Assembly (NCBI GenBank): GCA_026645575.1
Contig: JAPKMW010000007.1
Location: 1 to 64,000 of the forward strand
DNA: 64,000 bases
Source of the DNA: Caldilineaceae bacterium
Lineage (GTDB): Bacteria; Chloroflexota; Anaerolineae; Caldilineales; Caldilineaceae
Reading direction: 5' to 3'
Within the stretch, counting starts at the first letter, position 1; the number at the start of each line of letters is the position of its first letter. The notes below the pieces were generated by a model. That model searched no databases. It worked only from the letters and a program-made list of their open reading frames with translations, and was not told the origin of the DNA. The position numbers and the translations under genes were made by a program. Below are positions 25,296-32,993 of this stretch, one piece after another.

Positions 25296-25504
25296 ACTTG
25301 CGAGTGGATTGCTACGCCGTTGTCATACGGATTGCTTCGGTTGTTTTATCTTGACAGGGCTACCGTTTGTGTACCGTTTGTGGTCCGTTGCCACAGCAGC
25401 CTAACCTCCACCAGACCTACAAACTCTCTTCAGAATTTCCCCACATTTGCCCATTATACTAAAGCTAAAGACAAGTAACCATGATGGGTCAACTGGAACG
25501 CCTT

Positions 25505-25601
25505 GGCTTGCCAACCATCTTCCGGGAAGGTTTGACCAGACCCCCTGTCAACAGAACTGACCTTCCCGGAAGATTTGCCAGCTAGTCGTCTGGATTTCTG
25601 A
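25505..25601. repeat. 97-bp dispersed inverted-repeat element, copy A
   Basis: Contains perfect 15-bp arms ATCTTCCGGGAAGGT and its complement around CCTGTCAACAGAACTG, flanked by GGCTTG on the left and CTGGATTTCTGA on the right. A second copy of equal length is at 36038-36134. The stems differ between copies but stay perfectly paired. Confidence 0.8.
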
Positions 25602-25672
25602 AAACCCATCGTGAACATCTAGGATCGCCCAGCACAAACGCTGACCCGGCGACCACAGAGGGAGCAGCCACT

Positions 25673-26464
25673 ATGGGCCAGAGTGACCCAACCCACCCGG
25701 CAACATCGCCAGTCATCGACATTGGGGCGATGACCAAAGTTTACAAAATGGGGGGAACCGAAGTCCACGCCCTGCGCGGGGTTTCGTTGACCATCGCCGC
25801 CGGCGAATATGTCGCCATCATCGGCACGAGCGGTTCCGGCAAGAGTACGCTGATGAACATGATCGGCCTGCTCGACAAACCGACTGACGGCAGCTACCGC
25901 ATCCGTGGCGTCGAGACAAGCAAACTGAGCCAGAACCAAATGGCCGACCTGCGCAACCAAGAGATTGGCTTTGTCTTTCAGCGCTTTAACCTGCTGGCGC
26001 GCACCAATGCCCGCCGCCAGGTCGAATTGCCCCTCTTTTATGCCGGTGTCCCTGCCGGCAAGGCCAGCAAAATGGCAATCGACGCCCTCACCCGCGTCGG
26101 CTTGGGCGACCGCACCCACCACCGGCCCGATGAATTGTCGGGCGGTCAACAGCAGCGGGTGGCGATTGCGCGCGCCCTGGTTAACAACCCTAGCATTTTA
26201 CTGGCCGATGAACCGACCGGCGCCCTCGATACCAAGACCGGCGAAGAGGTGATGGCGCTCTTTCAGGCGTTGAACCAACAAGGTATGACCCTGATCGTCG
26301 TGACCCATGACATGGACATTGCCGCCCAAGCCCGCCGCATCGTCACCCTGCGCGATGGGCAGATCCTCAGCGACGAACAGAATGGTCATCACCGCAGCCG
26401 CCCCGCCGACTGGCGGCAGGTTGTACCAGCAGGAGCAGATGAGGTGGTTCATGAAGCTGTTTAA
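25673..26464 (+). CDS. ABC transporter ATP-binding protein (MacB/LolD type)
   Basis: 263 aa. Walker A GTSGSGKSTLMNMIG (about 45-59), Q-loop FVFQRFNLL, signature LSGGQQQRVAIARAL, Walker B LLADEPTGALDTKTG and H-loop VTHDMD. These match the ATPase of MacB/LolCDE-type exporters. A purine-rich GAGGGAG lies about 9 nt before the ATG. Its end overlaps the permease start. With the permease and the HlyD-like adaptor it forms a tripartite-type exporter, probably for a peptide, lipid or surface component. Confidence 0.92.
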   Translation: MGQSDPTHPATSPVIDIGAMTKVYKMGGTEVHALRGVSLTIAAGEYVAIIGTSGSGKSTLMNMIGLLDKPTDGSYRIRGVETSKLSQNQMADLRNQEIGFVFQRFNLLARTNARRQVELPLFYAGVPAGKASKMAIDALTRVGLGDRTHHRPDELSGGQQQRVAIARALVNNPSILLADEPTGALDTKTGEEVMALFQALNQQGMTLIVVTHDMDIAAQARRIVTLRDGQILSDEQNGHHRSRPADWRQVVPAGADEVVHEAV

Positions 26465-27680
26465 ATATTTTGGCGTTGCCATCGACAGCATCTTTGCCCA
26501 CAAGTTGCGCGCCGGGTTGACCATGCTGGGCATCATCATCGGCGTCACCGCCGTTTTGTTGACCACCGGCTTTGGCAGCGGCGCGGCGGTGGATATTACC
26601 AACAATATCCAGAGTGGCGGCATCAATCTGTTGACCATTAGCTCCGGTTCCAGCCGGGGCGGCAACAACCCGCCCACCATGACCATGGCCGACGCTGCCA
26701 CCCTGGCCGACCAAACCATCTTTCCAGAGTTGGTCTATGTCGCGCCCCAGTATAACGCCAACGCTAGCTTTACCAATGGCGACCTGGAGGGAAGTTATCA
26801 GGTCATTGGCGCCACGGCGAACTATGCCATTGTCCGCGATTTGGATATTGAATATGGCGCCTTTTTTACCGACGAGCAGGTTGCCAGTAACAGCAGCGTG
26901 GTCGTTATCGGTTACACCGTGGCCGGCGATCTCTTTGGCAGCGCTGACGCAGCTCTAGGTCAGAGCCTGCGGATCAACAACAACGCCTTCCAAGTGGTTG
27001 GCGTTTTGGAAGAGAGCGGCGGCGTCGGCTTTGGCAGCGATGACAGCCGCGCCTTTGTCCCATTGGAGGTGGCGCAAGGGCGGCTCTTTAACGCCAATCG
27101 TCACCGGGGCAGCTACTCCGTCGGCACGATCAGCATCCAGGTCGCCACGGCGGAGGGCATGGACGCCGCCAGCCAGCGCATCGAGCAGATTCTGCGCATG
27201 CGTCACGGCTTGGGCGCCGAAGATGAGAATGACTTCACCATCTCCAGCCAGGCCGATCAATTGGCGACACTTAGCACTGTGACCAACACGCTGACCATTT
27301 TGCTGGGCAGCATCGGCGGTATCAGTTTGTTGGTGGGCGGGATCGGCATTATGAATATTATGCTGGTCTCGGTGACAGAACGCACCCGTGAAATTGGTCT
27401 GCGCAAAGCGGTCGGCGCCCACAACAGTGACATTCTCCTGCAATTTTTGATCGAGGCGTTGGTTCTCTGTGTCATCGGCGGGTTAATCGGGATTGGCATT
27501 AGTTACGGCCTGGCCTATCTATTGAGCCAGTTGCCTTTTATGCCCTTTAGTATTGTGATCGAATATTGGGCGTTGGTGATGGCGCTGGGCGTCAGCTCCG
27601 GCAGCGGCTTTATCTTTGGGCTGTACCCGGCCTGGCGCGCCACCAAACTCGATCCCATTGAGGCGTTGCGGTATGAGTAA
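26451..27680 (+). CDS. MacB-like ABC transporter permease
   Basis: 409 aa. One N-terminal membrane helix (LTMLGIIIGVTAVLLTTGF), a long external MacB periplasmic-core-like domain (about 45-280), then three C-terminal helices of the FtsX domain with the conserved NIMLVSVTERTREIGLRKAVGA segment. The ATG at 26451 follows GAGGTGG and overlaps the ATPase gene by 14 bp. MacB-type permeases pump substrates by mechanotransmission without passing them through the membrane domain. Confidence 0.92.
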   Translation: MKLFKYFGVAIDSIFAHKLRAGLTMLGIIIGVTAVLLTTGFGSGAAVDITNNIQSGGINLLTISSGSSRGGNNPPTMTMADAATLADQTIFPELVYVAPQYNANASFTNGDLEGSYQVIGATANYAIVRDLDIEYGAFFTDEQVASNSSVVVIGYTVAGDLFGSADAALGQSLRINNNAFQVVGVLEESGGVGFGSDDSRAFVPLEVAQGRLFNANRHRGSYSVGTISIQVATAEGMDAASQRIEQILRMRHGLGAEDENDFTISSQADQLATLSTVTNTLTILLGSIGGISLLVGGIGIMNIMLVSVTERTREIGLRKAVGAHNSDILLQFLIEALVLCVIGGLIGIGISYGLAYLLSQLPFMPFSIVIEYWALVMALGVSSGSGFIFGLYPAWRATKLDPIEALRYE

Positions 27681-27682
27681 AA

Positions 27683-27752
27683 CCCCTCCCGCACCCCAGC
27701 TTAGGGGAGAGAACCGTCGCTCCGCCCCCAAGCTGGGGGAGGCTGGGAGGGG
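27683..27752. repeat. C/G-rich hairpin repeat
   Basis: CCCCTCCC...CCCCAGCTTAGGGG on the left pairs with CCCCCAAGCTGGGGG...GGGAGGGG on the right. It begins 2 nt after the permease stop and ends 45 nt before the adaptor start. Confidence 0.75.
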
Positions 27753-27797
27753 GTGGTCTGGCAGTTACAGAAGTTATCGAAGATCAAGGAGTACCTT

Positions 27798-29432
27798 ATG
27801 TATATCGGAAAACGCTGGCTGATCATTTTGCTGATCCTGCTGGTGGTGGGCGGGGGTGGTTATTTCTTCTTCTATAGTACCGTAGTCGAGGCCCAAGCAG
27901 GGACAGGGCGCGGCTTTTTCGGGCGCAACACAACAAACAACAGCGCCACCGCAGCCACTGAATCCTCCACCGTGGCTATTCAACCGGCCAGCGCGCTGAT
28001 CAGCGAAGTGAGCGCGTCCGGCCATATTGCGCTGGTGAACCAGCAGTTTGTGGCGCCGGAAGTGAGCGGCGTAGTCAAAACTGTGAAGGTGAAGGTCGGC
28101 GATCAGGTGCAAGCCGGGGATCTCTTGCTCGCCTTTGACACCGTGGCGCTGGAGCGGGCGGTCAAACGGGCGGAACTGGCCGTGGCTGCGCAACGCAACA
28201 ACCTGACAAAATTGACGGAACCAGCAGACACCTCCGCGTTAGCTGTTGCTGAAGCGAACCTGGCCGACGCCCAAGAAAATCTGGCCGATGTCGAAGCCGG
28301 CCCCAGTGCTGCCGAGTTGGCGGCAGCGCGTAGCAGCGTCTCTTCCTCCTGGTCGCGCTACAATGAACTCAAGGCCGGCCCCAGCCAGGATGAGTTGACC
28401 CAACTCAGTGCGTCGCTTAAGAAGGCCGAAGTGGCCCTGGCCGAAGCCCGGCGCGCCTATGACAAAGTGGCCTGGCGCAATGATGTCGGCATGACCAGTG
28501 AAGCGGCCAAGTTGCAATCCGCCACGATTGATTATGAAAGCGCTAAGGCCGCCTACGCCCAATCGATTGCCGCCGCCGATAATTCTGACTTGCAGTCGGC
28601 CATCAGTTCGGCGCAGAATGCCCAGGCGCAACTGGATGATCTGCTCAACTCTCCCACCGAGGCCCAGATCGCCACCGCCAAAGCCAAGGTCGCCGAGGCT
28701 GAAAAAGCGTTGGCCGATCTCAAAAAAGGCCCCACCGACAGTGATCTACAGGCGGCGCAGATCAACCTGGAGCAAGCGCTGGTCGATTTTGAAGAAGCCC
28801 ATGCCAATCTGGCGTCGGCGCAGGTAGTGGCCCTCACTGCCGGCACGGTGCTGGCCGTCGATGCGCAGGTGGGGCAGCGGGTCAGCGCCGGCGCAACGGT
28901 TGTCACCCTGGCCGATACCAGTCAACTGGAATTAACCATCGATGTCGCCGAGTTGGATCTGCCCCAGGTTGCCATTGGGCAGGCCGCCGTGATCGACATT
29001 GACGCTTTTTCCGGCAAACCAATGAATGGCGTTGTCGCGGCGATTGCCCCTTCCAGTTCCAGTTCATCTGGCGTCGTCTACTACCCGGTGACAATCCGCC
29101 TGACCGACCAGGAACTGACCAGTGTCCGCCCCGGCATGACCGCCGTGGCGACCATCAAGGAGACCCAAGCTGCCAGCGACGGCTGGCTAGTGCCGACCAG
29201 CGCCATCCAACAGCAGGACGGCCAGGCGACGGTCCTCGTCGTGAGCGGCACGATTACCAGTACCGTCGCCGTGACGACAGGCGCAATTCAGGGTGAGTGG
29301 ACAGTGGTGCAGTCCGCCCAATTGAAGGCCGGCGACCAGGTCGTGGGCAGCGTCGCCACTTATCTGAATCAACAGCAACAACGCTTTGGCCCCGGCGGCG
29401 GTGGGCCTCCCGGTGGCCCGCCGGGACCGTAA
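27798..29432 (+). CDS. HlyD/MacA-family efflux adaptor
   Basis: 544 aa. An N-terminal membrane anchor (WLIILLILLVVGGGGYFFFYS) is followed by a lipoyl-like hairpin (EVSGVVKTVKVKVGDQVQAG), a long alanine-rich coiled coil (about 115-340) with internal repeats, the second lipoyl half (LTAGTVLAVDAQVGQRVSAG) and beta-barrel domains. The tail is Gly/Pro-rich. AAGGAG lies 8 nt before the ATG at 27798. The coiled coil is unusually long for a MacA protein. No TolC-like gene is nearby, consistent with a single-membrane cell envelope. Confidence 0.9.
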   Translation: MYIGKRWLIILLILLVVGGGGYFFFYSTVVEAQAGTGRGFFGRNTTNNSATAATESSTVAIQPASALISEVSASGHIALVNQQFVAPEVSGVVKTVKVKVGDQVQAGDLLLAFDTVALERAVKRAELAVAAQRNNLTKLTEPADTSALAVAEANLADAQENLADVEAGPSAAELAAARSSVSSSWSRYNELKAGPSQDELTQLSASLKKAEVALAEARRAYDKVAWRNDVGMTSEAAKLQSATIDYESAKAAYAQSIAAADNSDLQSAISSAQNAQAQLDDLLNSPTEAQIATAKAKVAEAEKALADLKKGPTDSDLQAAQINLEQALVDFEEAHANLASAQVVALTAGTVLAVDAQVGQRVSAGATVVTLADTSQLELTIDVAELDLPQVAIGQAAVIDIDAFSGKPMNGVVAAIAPSSSSSSGVVYYPVTIRLTDQELTSVRPGMTAVATIKETQAASDGWLVPTSAIQQQDGQATVLVVSGTITSTVAVTTGAIQGEWTVVQSAQLKAGDQVVGSVATYLNQQQQRFGPGGGGPPGGPPGP

Positions 29433-29529
29433 CTCGTTTGCAAATCTCAATACCAATCTTCATTCGCCTTTGCCGCGCCATGATGACAGTTATAGGGAAT
29501 TGGCACCCTTGTTTTCGCAAAAATGGCTC

Positions 29530-29558
29530 TTGTTGGCGTACCATTTTCAGGGTATACT
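29530..29558 (+). promoter_or_regulatory. Promoter of EamA transporter gene
   Basis: TTGTTG (29530-29535) and TATACT (29553-29558) are 17 nt apart. Transcription would start near 29565, which leaves little room for a GTG start at 29580 and favours the ATG at 29613. Confidence 0.6.
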
Positions 29559-29612
29559 CTGTTATCTACTGATTGAATCGTGCAACAAACCATAGAAAAT
29601 GTAACCATTGTT

Positions 29613-30563
29613 ATGACAACCAAACAGGCATGGATTGGCTTTGCGGTGCTGGCTCTGATCTGGGGATCTTCCTATCTCTTCATCCGTATCGGCGTAGAGC
29701 AGATGACGCCCTTACAACTAGTCTTTATGCGTACTGGCATTGCAGCGCTTGGCTTAAACCTGGTGATCTATAGCCAGGGCAAGCGGCTACCTACAGATCG
29801 CCGGGGGGCGCGCGATTTGCTCTTTCTCGGCATTGTGAACACAGTCTTCCCCTTTGCCTTGATCACCTGGGGAGAGCAGCACATTGAAAGCGGATTAGCC
29901 AGCGTGCTGCAAGGGACAACCGCACTCTTTTCGCTAGTGATTGCACATTTTGCCTTTGTCGATGAGCGTATCACCTGGCCCAAAGTACTTGGCTTGTTGA
30001 TCGGTTTTCTGGGGGTGGTGGTGTTGGCCAGTCGTAGCAGTGGCGCGGAGGTGAGTAACCGGAGTGCGCTTTTTCATCTGCTGGGACAATTGGCGATTGT
30101 TGGCTCGTCGCTCTGCTATGCTACAGGCGGCGCCTATAGTCGCAAAGCCATGCAAAACCGTCTGGACCCACTGGTTGTCTCGGCGGGGGCAATGACTGTG
30201 GCGGCTGTGATCACGGGGCTGCTGGCCTATCTTGCCCCGCTTTGGGGTGGGGCAGCGCCTGTGGCGTGGGGGGAACTGACGCCACGCGTGCTGAGCGCTG
30301 GGTTGGTGCTGGGCATCGCCAACACCTTTGTCGCCTATCTCCTCTTCTACCCATTGATCGTGGCGCTGGGCGCGGCCCGCACAGCGATGATCACCTATGT
30401 GCTGCCGGTCGTTGGCCTGCTGCTGGGCGCCATTTTTCTGGCCGAGTCGGTGGACAGTCGTTTGCTTGTCGGCGCGATCTTGATCCTTGGCAGTATTGGG
30501 ATTGTGAACCTCAAACCGGCAGCCTTCTTGAAACGCTTTGGCATGACCTCTTCAACCGCTTAA
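29613..30563 (+). CDS. DMT/EamA-family transporter
   Basis: 316 aa with ten membrane helices in two EamA repeats. The first helix has the typical FAVLALIWGSSYLFIRIG, and the second repeat has PLIVALGAARTAMITYVLPVVGLLLG. Members export amino acids, metabolites or drugs, or take up nucleotide sugars; the substrate cannot be told. The start is uncertain: ATG at 29613 fits the promoter but has no clear ribosome site; GTG at 29580 would add 11 residues. Confidence 0.9.
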   Translation: MTTKQAWIGFAVLALIWGSSYLFIRIGVEQMTPLQLVFMRTGIAALGLNLVIYSQGKRLPTDRRGARDLLFLGIVNTVFPFALITWGEQHIESGLASVLQGTTALFSLVIAHFAFVDERITWPKVLGLLIGFLGVVVLASRSSGAEVSNRSALFHLLGQLAIVGSSLCYATGGAYSRKAMQNRLDPLVVSAGAMTVAAVITGLLAYLAPLWGGAAPVAWGELTPRVLSAGLVLGIANTFVAYLLFYPLIVALGAARTAMITYVLPVVGLLLGAIFLAESVDSRLLVGAILILGSIGIVNLKPAAFLKRFGMTSSTA

Positions 30564-30564
30564 G

Positions 30565-30702
30565 GCGCCGCTACGGTTAAAGCTATTCCAGTGTGTCGTG
30601 CGCCCGGAGATGACCGTCGGTCCATACATTGTCGATGAAAAGCTCAACCGTGTCGATGTGCGCGGCGACCGCACCGAGGCGGAATTGCAGCTAACGCTGT
30701 GC
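30565..30702 (+). pseudogene. Intradiol ring-cleavage dioxygenase N-terminal remnant
   Basis: An open stretch without start encodes APLRLKLFQCVVRPEMTVGP followed by YIVDEKLNRVDVRGDRTE. This matches the conserved N-terminal part of intradiol dioxygenase-like proteins (C-x-TPEQTEGPYFVD..L.RSDIR). The frame continues as LQLTLCVFTMSTGAG and then loses similarity, ending at a stop near 30765; the catalytic Tyr/His residues are absent. It is a decayed fragment between the EamA gene and the convergent DUF4432 gene. Confidence 0.6.
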
Positions 30703-30803
30703 GTCTTCACGATGTCCACTGGCGCCGGCAGCATTTGGGTGAAGTTTGCTGCTTCGCGTTGACATGTTTGCCTATCGCCGTGCATGTCGGTAGTGGCCTG
30801 TCA

Positions 30804-31877
30804 TTAACGCACCTGCGCAGCCATGGTCTCAATCGCCCGATTGTTGGCCAGCACCCCCACCTCAAAATGGTACTCGCGCGTTTCGCCGGGGGCAAGGAAG
30901 GGGAGCGTCCCGTTTGCGCGTGCCTTCGCCCGGTTCATCACTGGGCAGTTCTGCGGTTCCAGCGCGGTGACATAGGCGCCAGCGCGCACGAAGAGCCATT
31001 GCACGATGTGGGGCAGTTCGTCCGGTCGGTAGCGCAGGTACAGCCCCAACCCTTGGCCTGCGTCGAACCCGCGGTTGGCTAGCACAAGCGTGGCAAAGCC
31101 ATCCGTACCCGCTACCATCTCGTGGCGGAAGGCTTGTTCCAGAAAGTCGTCAATGGGCGCCACATAGCGTGTGTGGTCTAACGTCGCCGCACCATCCGCC
31201 CGGAACGGTATGACCTGGCGCGATGGGGCAATAAACTCGGTCCCCTCGGCCACCAGGGGGAAGCCAAAGTTGAAGTGATAGAGCATCATGTGGGGCGCTG
31301 GCGCCAGGCCCTCGTTGGTAATCATGTCGTGGATGAAGAGGCGGGAGGAACCCAGGTGTGTCGAGATCCGGCGCTGCACTAGGATGTTTTCGCCCTTGAC
31401 CGTGGTCTCGCGCACTTTGCCTTGTACCCACATCTCATACTCGTCCCCCTGCCAGGCGGCATCGGCCCAGATGTTGCTGGCCGGGATGTGTGAGAGCCGC
31501 CCGTGGATGCCCAGCGCCTCGCCCTGGTCTTCGCATGGCGCGCCGGCATGGGTGGTGCCGCAGCCGTTGAGCAACCCGCCGCCCCAGGTGCGATGCCAGG
31601 CGAGGCCATCCTTCTCGAAATACATGGGGTGGGCGGGGCCGACGGAAGAAGCCCAGGCCAACGCCGCCCCTTTGAAGCGGGTGCTGCCGATGTCCATGCC
31701 GCGATCCAGCAGCACGGTGAAGGCCAACCCGCTCCCTGTCTCGAAGTGGGCAGTGCGGATGCCGCGCCCCTTGCCATCATCAAGTGCGCCCAGGTGTACA
31801 CCACCAAGTTGATCAATGCTGCCCATGTAGCGGGTCAATTCTTGCCGTGTCCAGGAACGACCAAATAGTGTAGCCAT
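30804..31877 (-). CDS. DUF4432 family protein (aldose-epimerase-like)
   Basis: 357 aa. The sequence resembles DUF4432, a galactose-mutarotase-like beta-sandwich family: GSIDQLGGVHLGALDDGKGRG, DRGMDIGSTRFKG, GLLNGCGTTHAGAPCEDQG, and LYHFNFGFPLVAEG. Conserved His residues (HDMI, HFNFG) fit a carbohydrate-binding cleft. GGAGGG lies 5 nt before the ATG at 31877. Its role is probably in isomerising or recognising a sugar; the substrate is unknown. It neighbours the aldo/keto reductase on the same strand. Confidence 0.85.
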   Translation of the reverse strand: MATLFGRSWTRQELTRYMGSIDQLGGVHLGALDDGKGRGIRTAHFETGSGLAFTVLLDRGMDIGSTRFKGAALAWASSVGPAHPMYFEKDGLAWHRTWGGGLLNGCGTTHAGAPCEDQGEALGIHGRLSHIPASNIWADAAWQGDEYEMWVQGKVRETTVKGENILVQRRISTHLGSSRLFIHDMITNEGLAPAPHMMLYHFNFGFPLVAEGTEFIAPSRQVIPFRADGAATLDHTRYVAPIDDFLEQAFRHEMVAGTDGFATLVLANRGFDAGQGLGLYLRYRPDELPHIVQWLFVRAGAYVTALEPQNCPVMNRAKARANGTLPFLAPGETREYHFEVGVLANNRAIETMAAQVR

Positions 31878-32049
31878 GATACCCTCCAAAGTAGAAGCGA
31901 AATACGGAGCTTGTGACAGTTCCTTGTCTTGGGGCGACGGGGATTCTACCATACCCCGCCCCCCCTGTCTAACGAGAATTTTGTAATGAAAGCCGCCCAG
32001 CTGGACAGTCCGCAGGAAAGCGCTCTACTGTTGGGTGCAATTACCAGAG

Positions 32050-32877
32050 TTAATGCCCCATCGTGTCGGAATCGGCGCGCGGCTCCGTTCCGGTGTCGAG
32101 CGCCGAGATGGCGGCAACCTCGTCGGCGGTGAGGGTGAAATCGAAGATGTCCAGATTCTGGGCCAGCCGCGCCGGATTCGACGACCGGGGGATCGTCACC
32201 AGGCCAAGCTCAACGTTCCAGCGCAGGACAATCTGTGCCGGCGTCTTGCCATATCTTGCGCCAATGGTCGCCAGCAGCGGTTCATCCAACAGCCCTTTGC
32301 CTTGCCCCAGCGGACTCCAGGCCACCGTGACGATGTCGTGGGCCCGATCATAGTCGACGTGATCGCGCCGGGTGATGCGCGGACTCAACTGGATCTGGTT
32401 CGCCACCGGGCGGATCGTGGTTTCGGCAGCGAGCCGTTCCAGATGGGCCGGCTTGAAGTTAGAGACGCCAATCGACCGCGTCTTGCCGCTTGCCAGCAAC
32501 TGCTCGAAGGTCCGCCAGGTAGAGATGTACTCATTGCGCTGGGGCAAGGGCCAGTGGATCAGGAGCAGATCCACATAGTCCAGGTTAAGCTGGCGCAGAC
32601 ATTCGTCGAGACCGGCAATGGCCCGGTCATTGCCCTGAAACTCGCCATCCAACTTGGTGGTGACAAACAATTCCTCGCGCGGGATGCCGCTATCGCGAAT
32701 GCCTTTGCCCACACCCCGCTGGTTGCCATAGCGGTAGGCGGTGTCGATGTGTCGATAACCGGCGGCAATGGCGGTCACCAGCACCGGCGCGATCGTGTCG
32801 TCCTTGAGCGAAGCGGTACCCAGGCCGATCTGGGGGATGGTGTGGCCGTTATTGAGTGGAAGGGTTGGCATGGTCAT
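32050..32877 (-). CDS. Aldo/keto reductase
   Basis: 275 aa, NADPH-dependent reductase with a TIM barrel. The catalytic Asp-Tyr pair is in HIDTAYRYGN (about 43-52), Lys in VTTKLDGE and His in LLIHWPLP. Further family motifs are GKTRSIGVSNFKPAHL and the C-terminal cofactor loop TIPRSSNPARLAQNLDIFDF. It most resembles the 2,5-diketo-D-gluconate reductase group, which reduces sugar-derived carbonyls. AAAGG lies 8 nt before the ATG. Confidence 0.93.
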   Translation of the reverse strand: MTMPTLPLNNGHTIPQIGLGTASLKDDTIAPVLVTAIAAGYRHIDTAYRYGNQRGVGKGIRDSGIPREELFVTTKLDGEFQGNDRAIAGLDECLRQLNLDYVDLLLIHWPLPQRNEYISTWRTFEQLLASGKTRSIGVSNFKPAHLERLAAETTIRPVANQIQLSPRITRRDHVDYDRAHDIVTVAWSPLGQGKGLLDEPLLATIGARYGKTPAQIVLRWNVELGLVTIPRSSNPARLAQNLDIFDFTLTADEVAAISALDTGTEPRADSDTMGH

Positions 32878-32933
32878 GGTGTGAACCTTTACTTTCTTGT
32901 ATGATTAACTAGCACGGTTTGATGGGGAACGTC

Positions 32934-32970
32934 GCCATCCCTGGCGGCAAACTCAGCCGCCAGGGATGGC
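32934..32970 (-). terminator. Hairpin downstream of P-type ATPase gene
   Basis: GCCATCCCTGGCGGC and its complement make a perfect 15-bp stem with a 7-nt loop, 24 nt past the ATPase stop. No T-run follows. Confidence 0.55.
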
Positions 32971-32993
32971 TGCTCATCGTGGGGTAGGGCAGA

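Larger units (their letters stand above)
25186..25672. other. Divergent intergenic region between surface protein and exporter
   Basis: 487 bases. It contains the SARP-like promoter (25262-25295), a short direct repeat ACCGTTTGTG near 25365-25382, a possible plus-strand TATACT at 25455-25460 without a good -35, and the 97-bp repeat (25505-25601). No gene was seen. Confidence 0.6.

Noticed and set aside
32035..32904. 289-codon plus-strand frame over the aldo/keto reductase
   Set aside because: It is antisense to a well-supported reductase with all catalytic residues and a good ribosome site.
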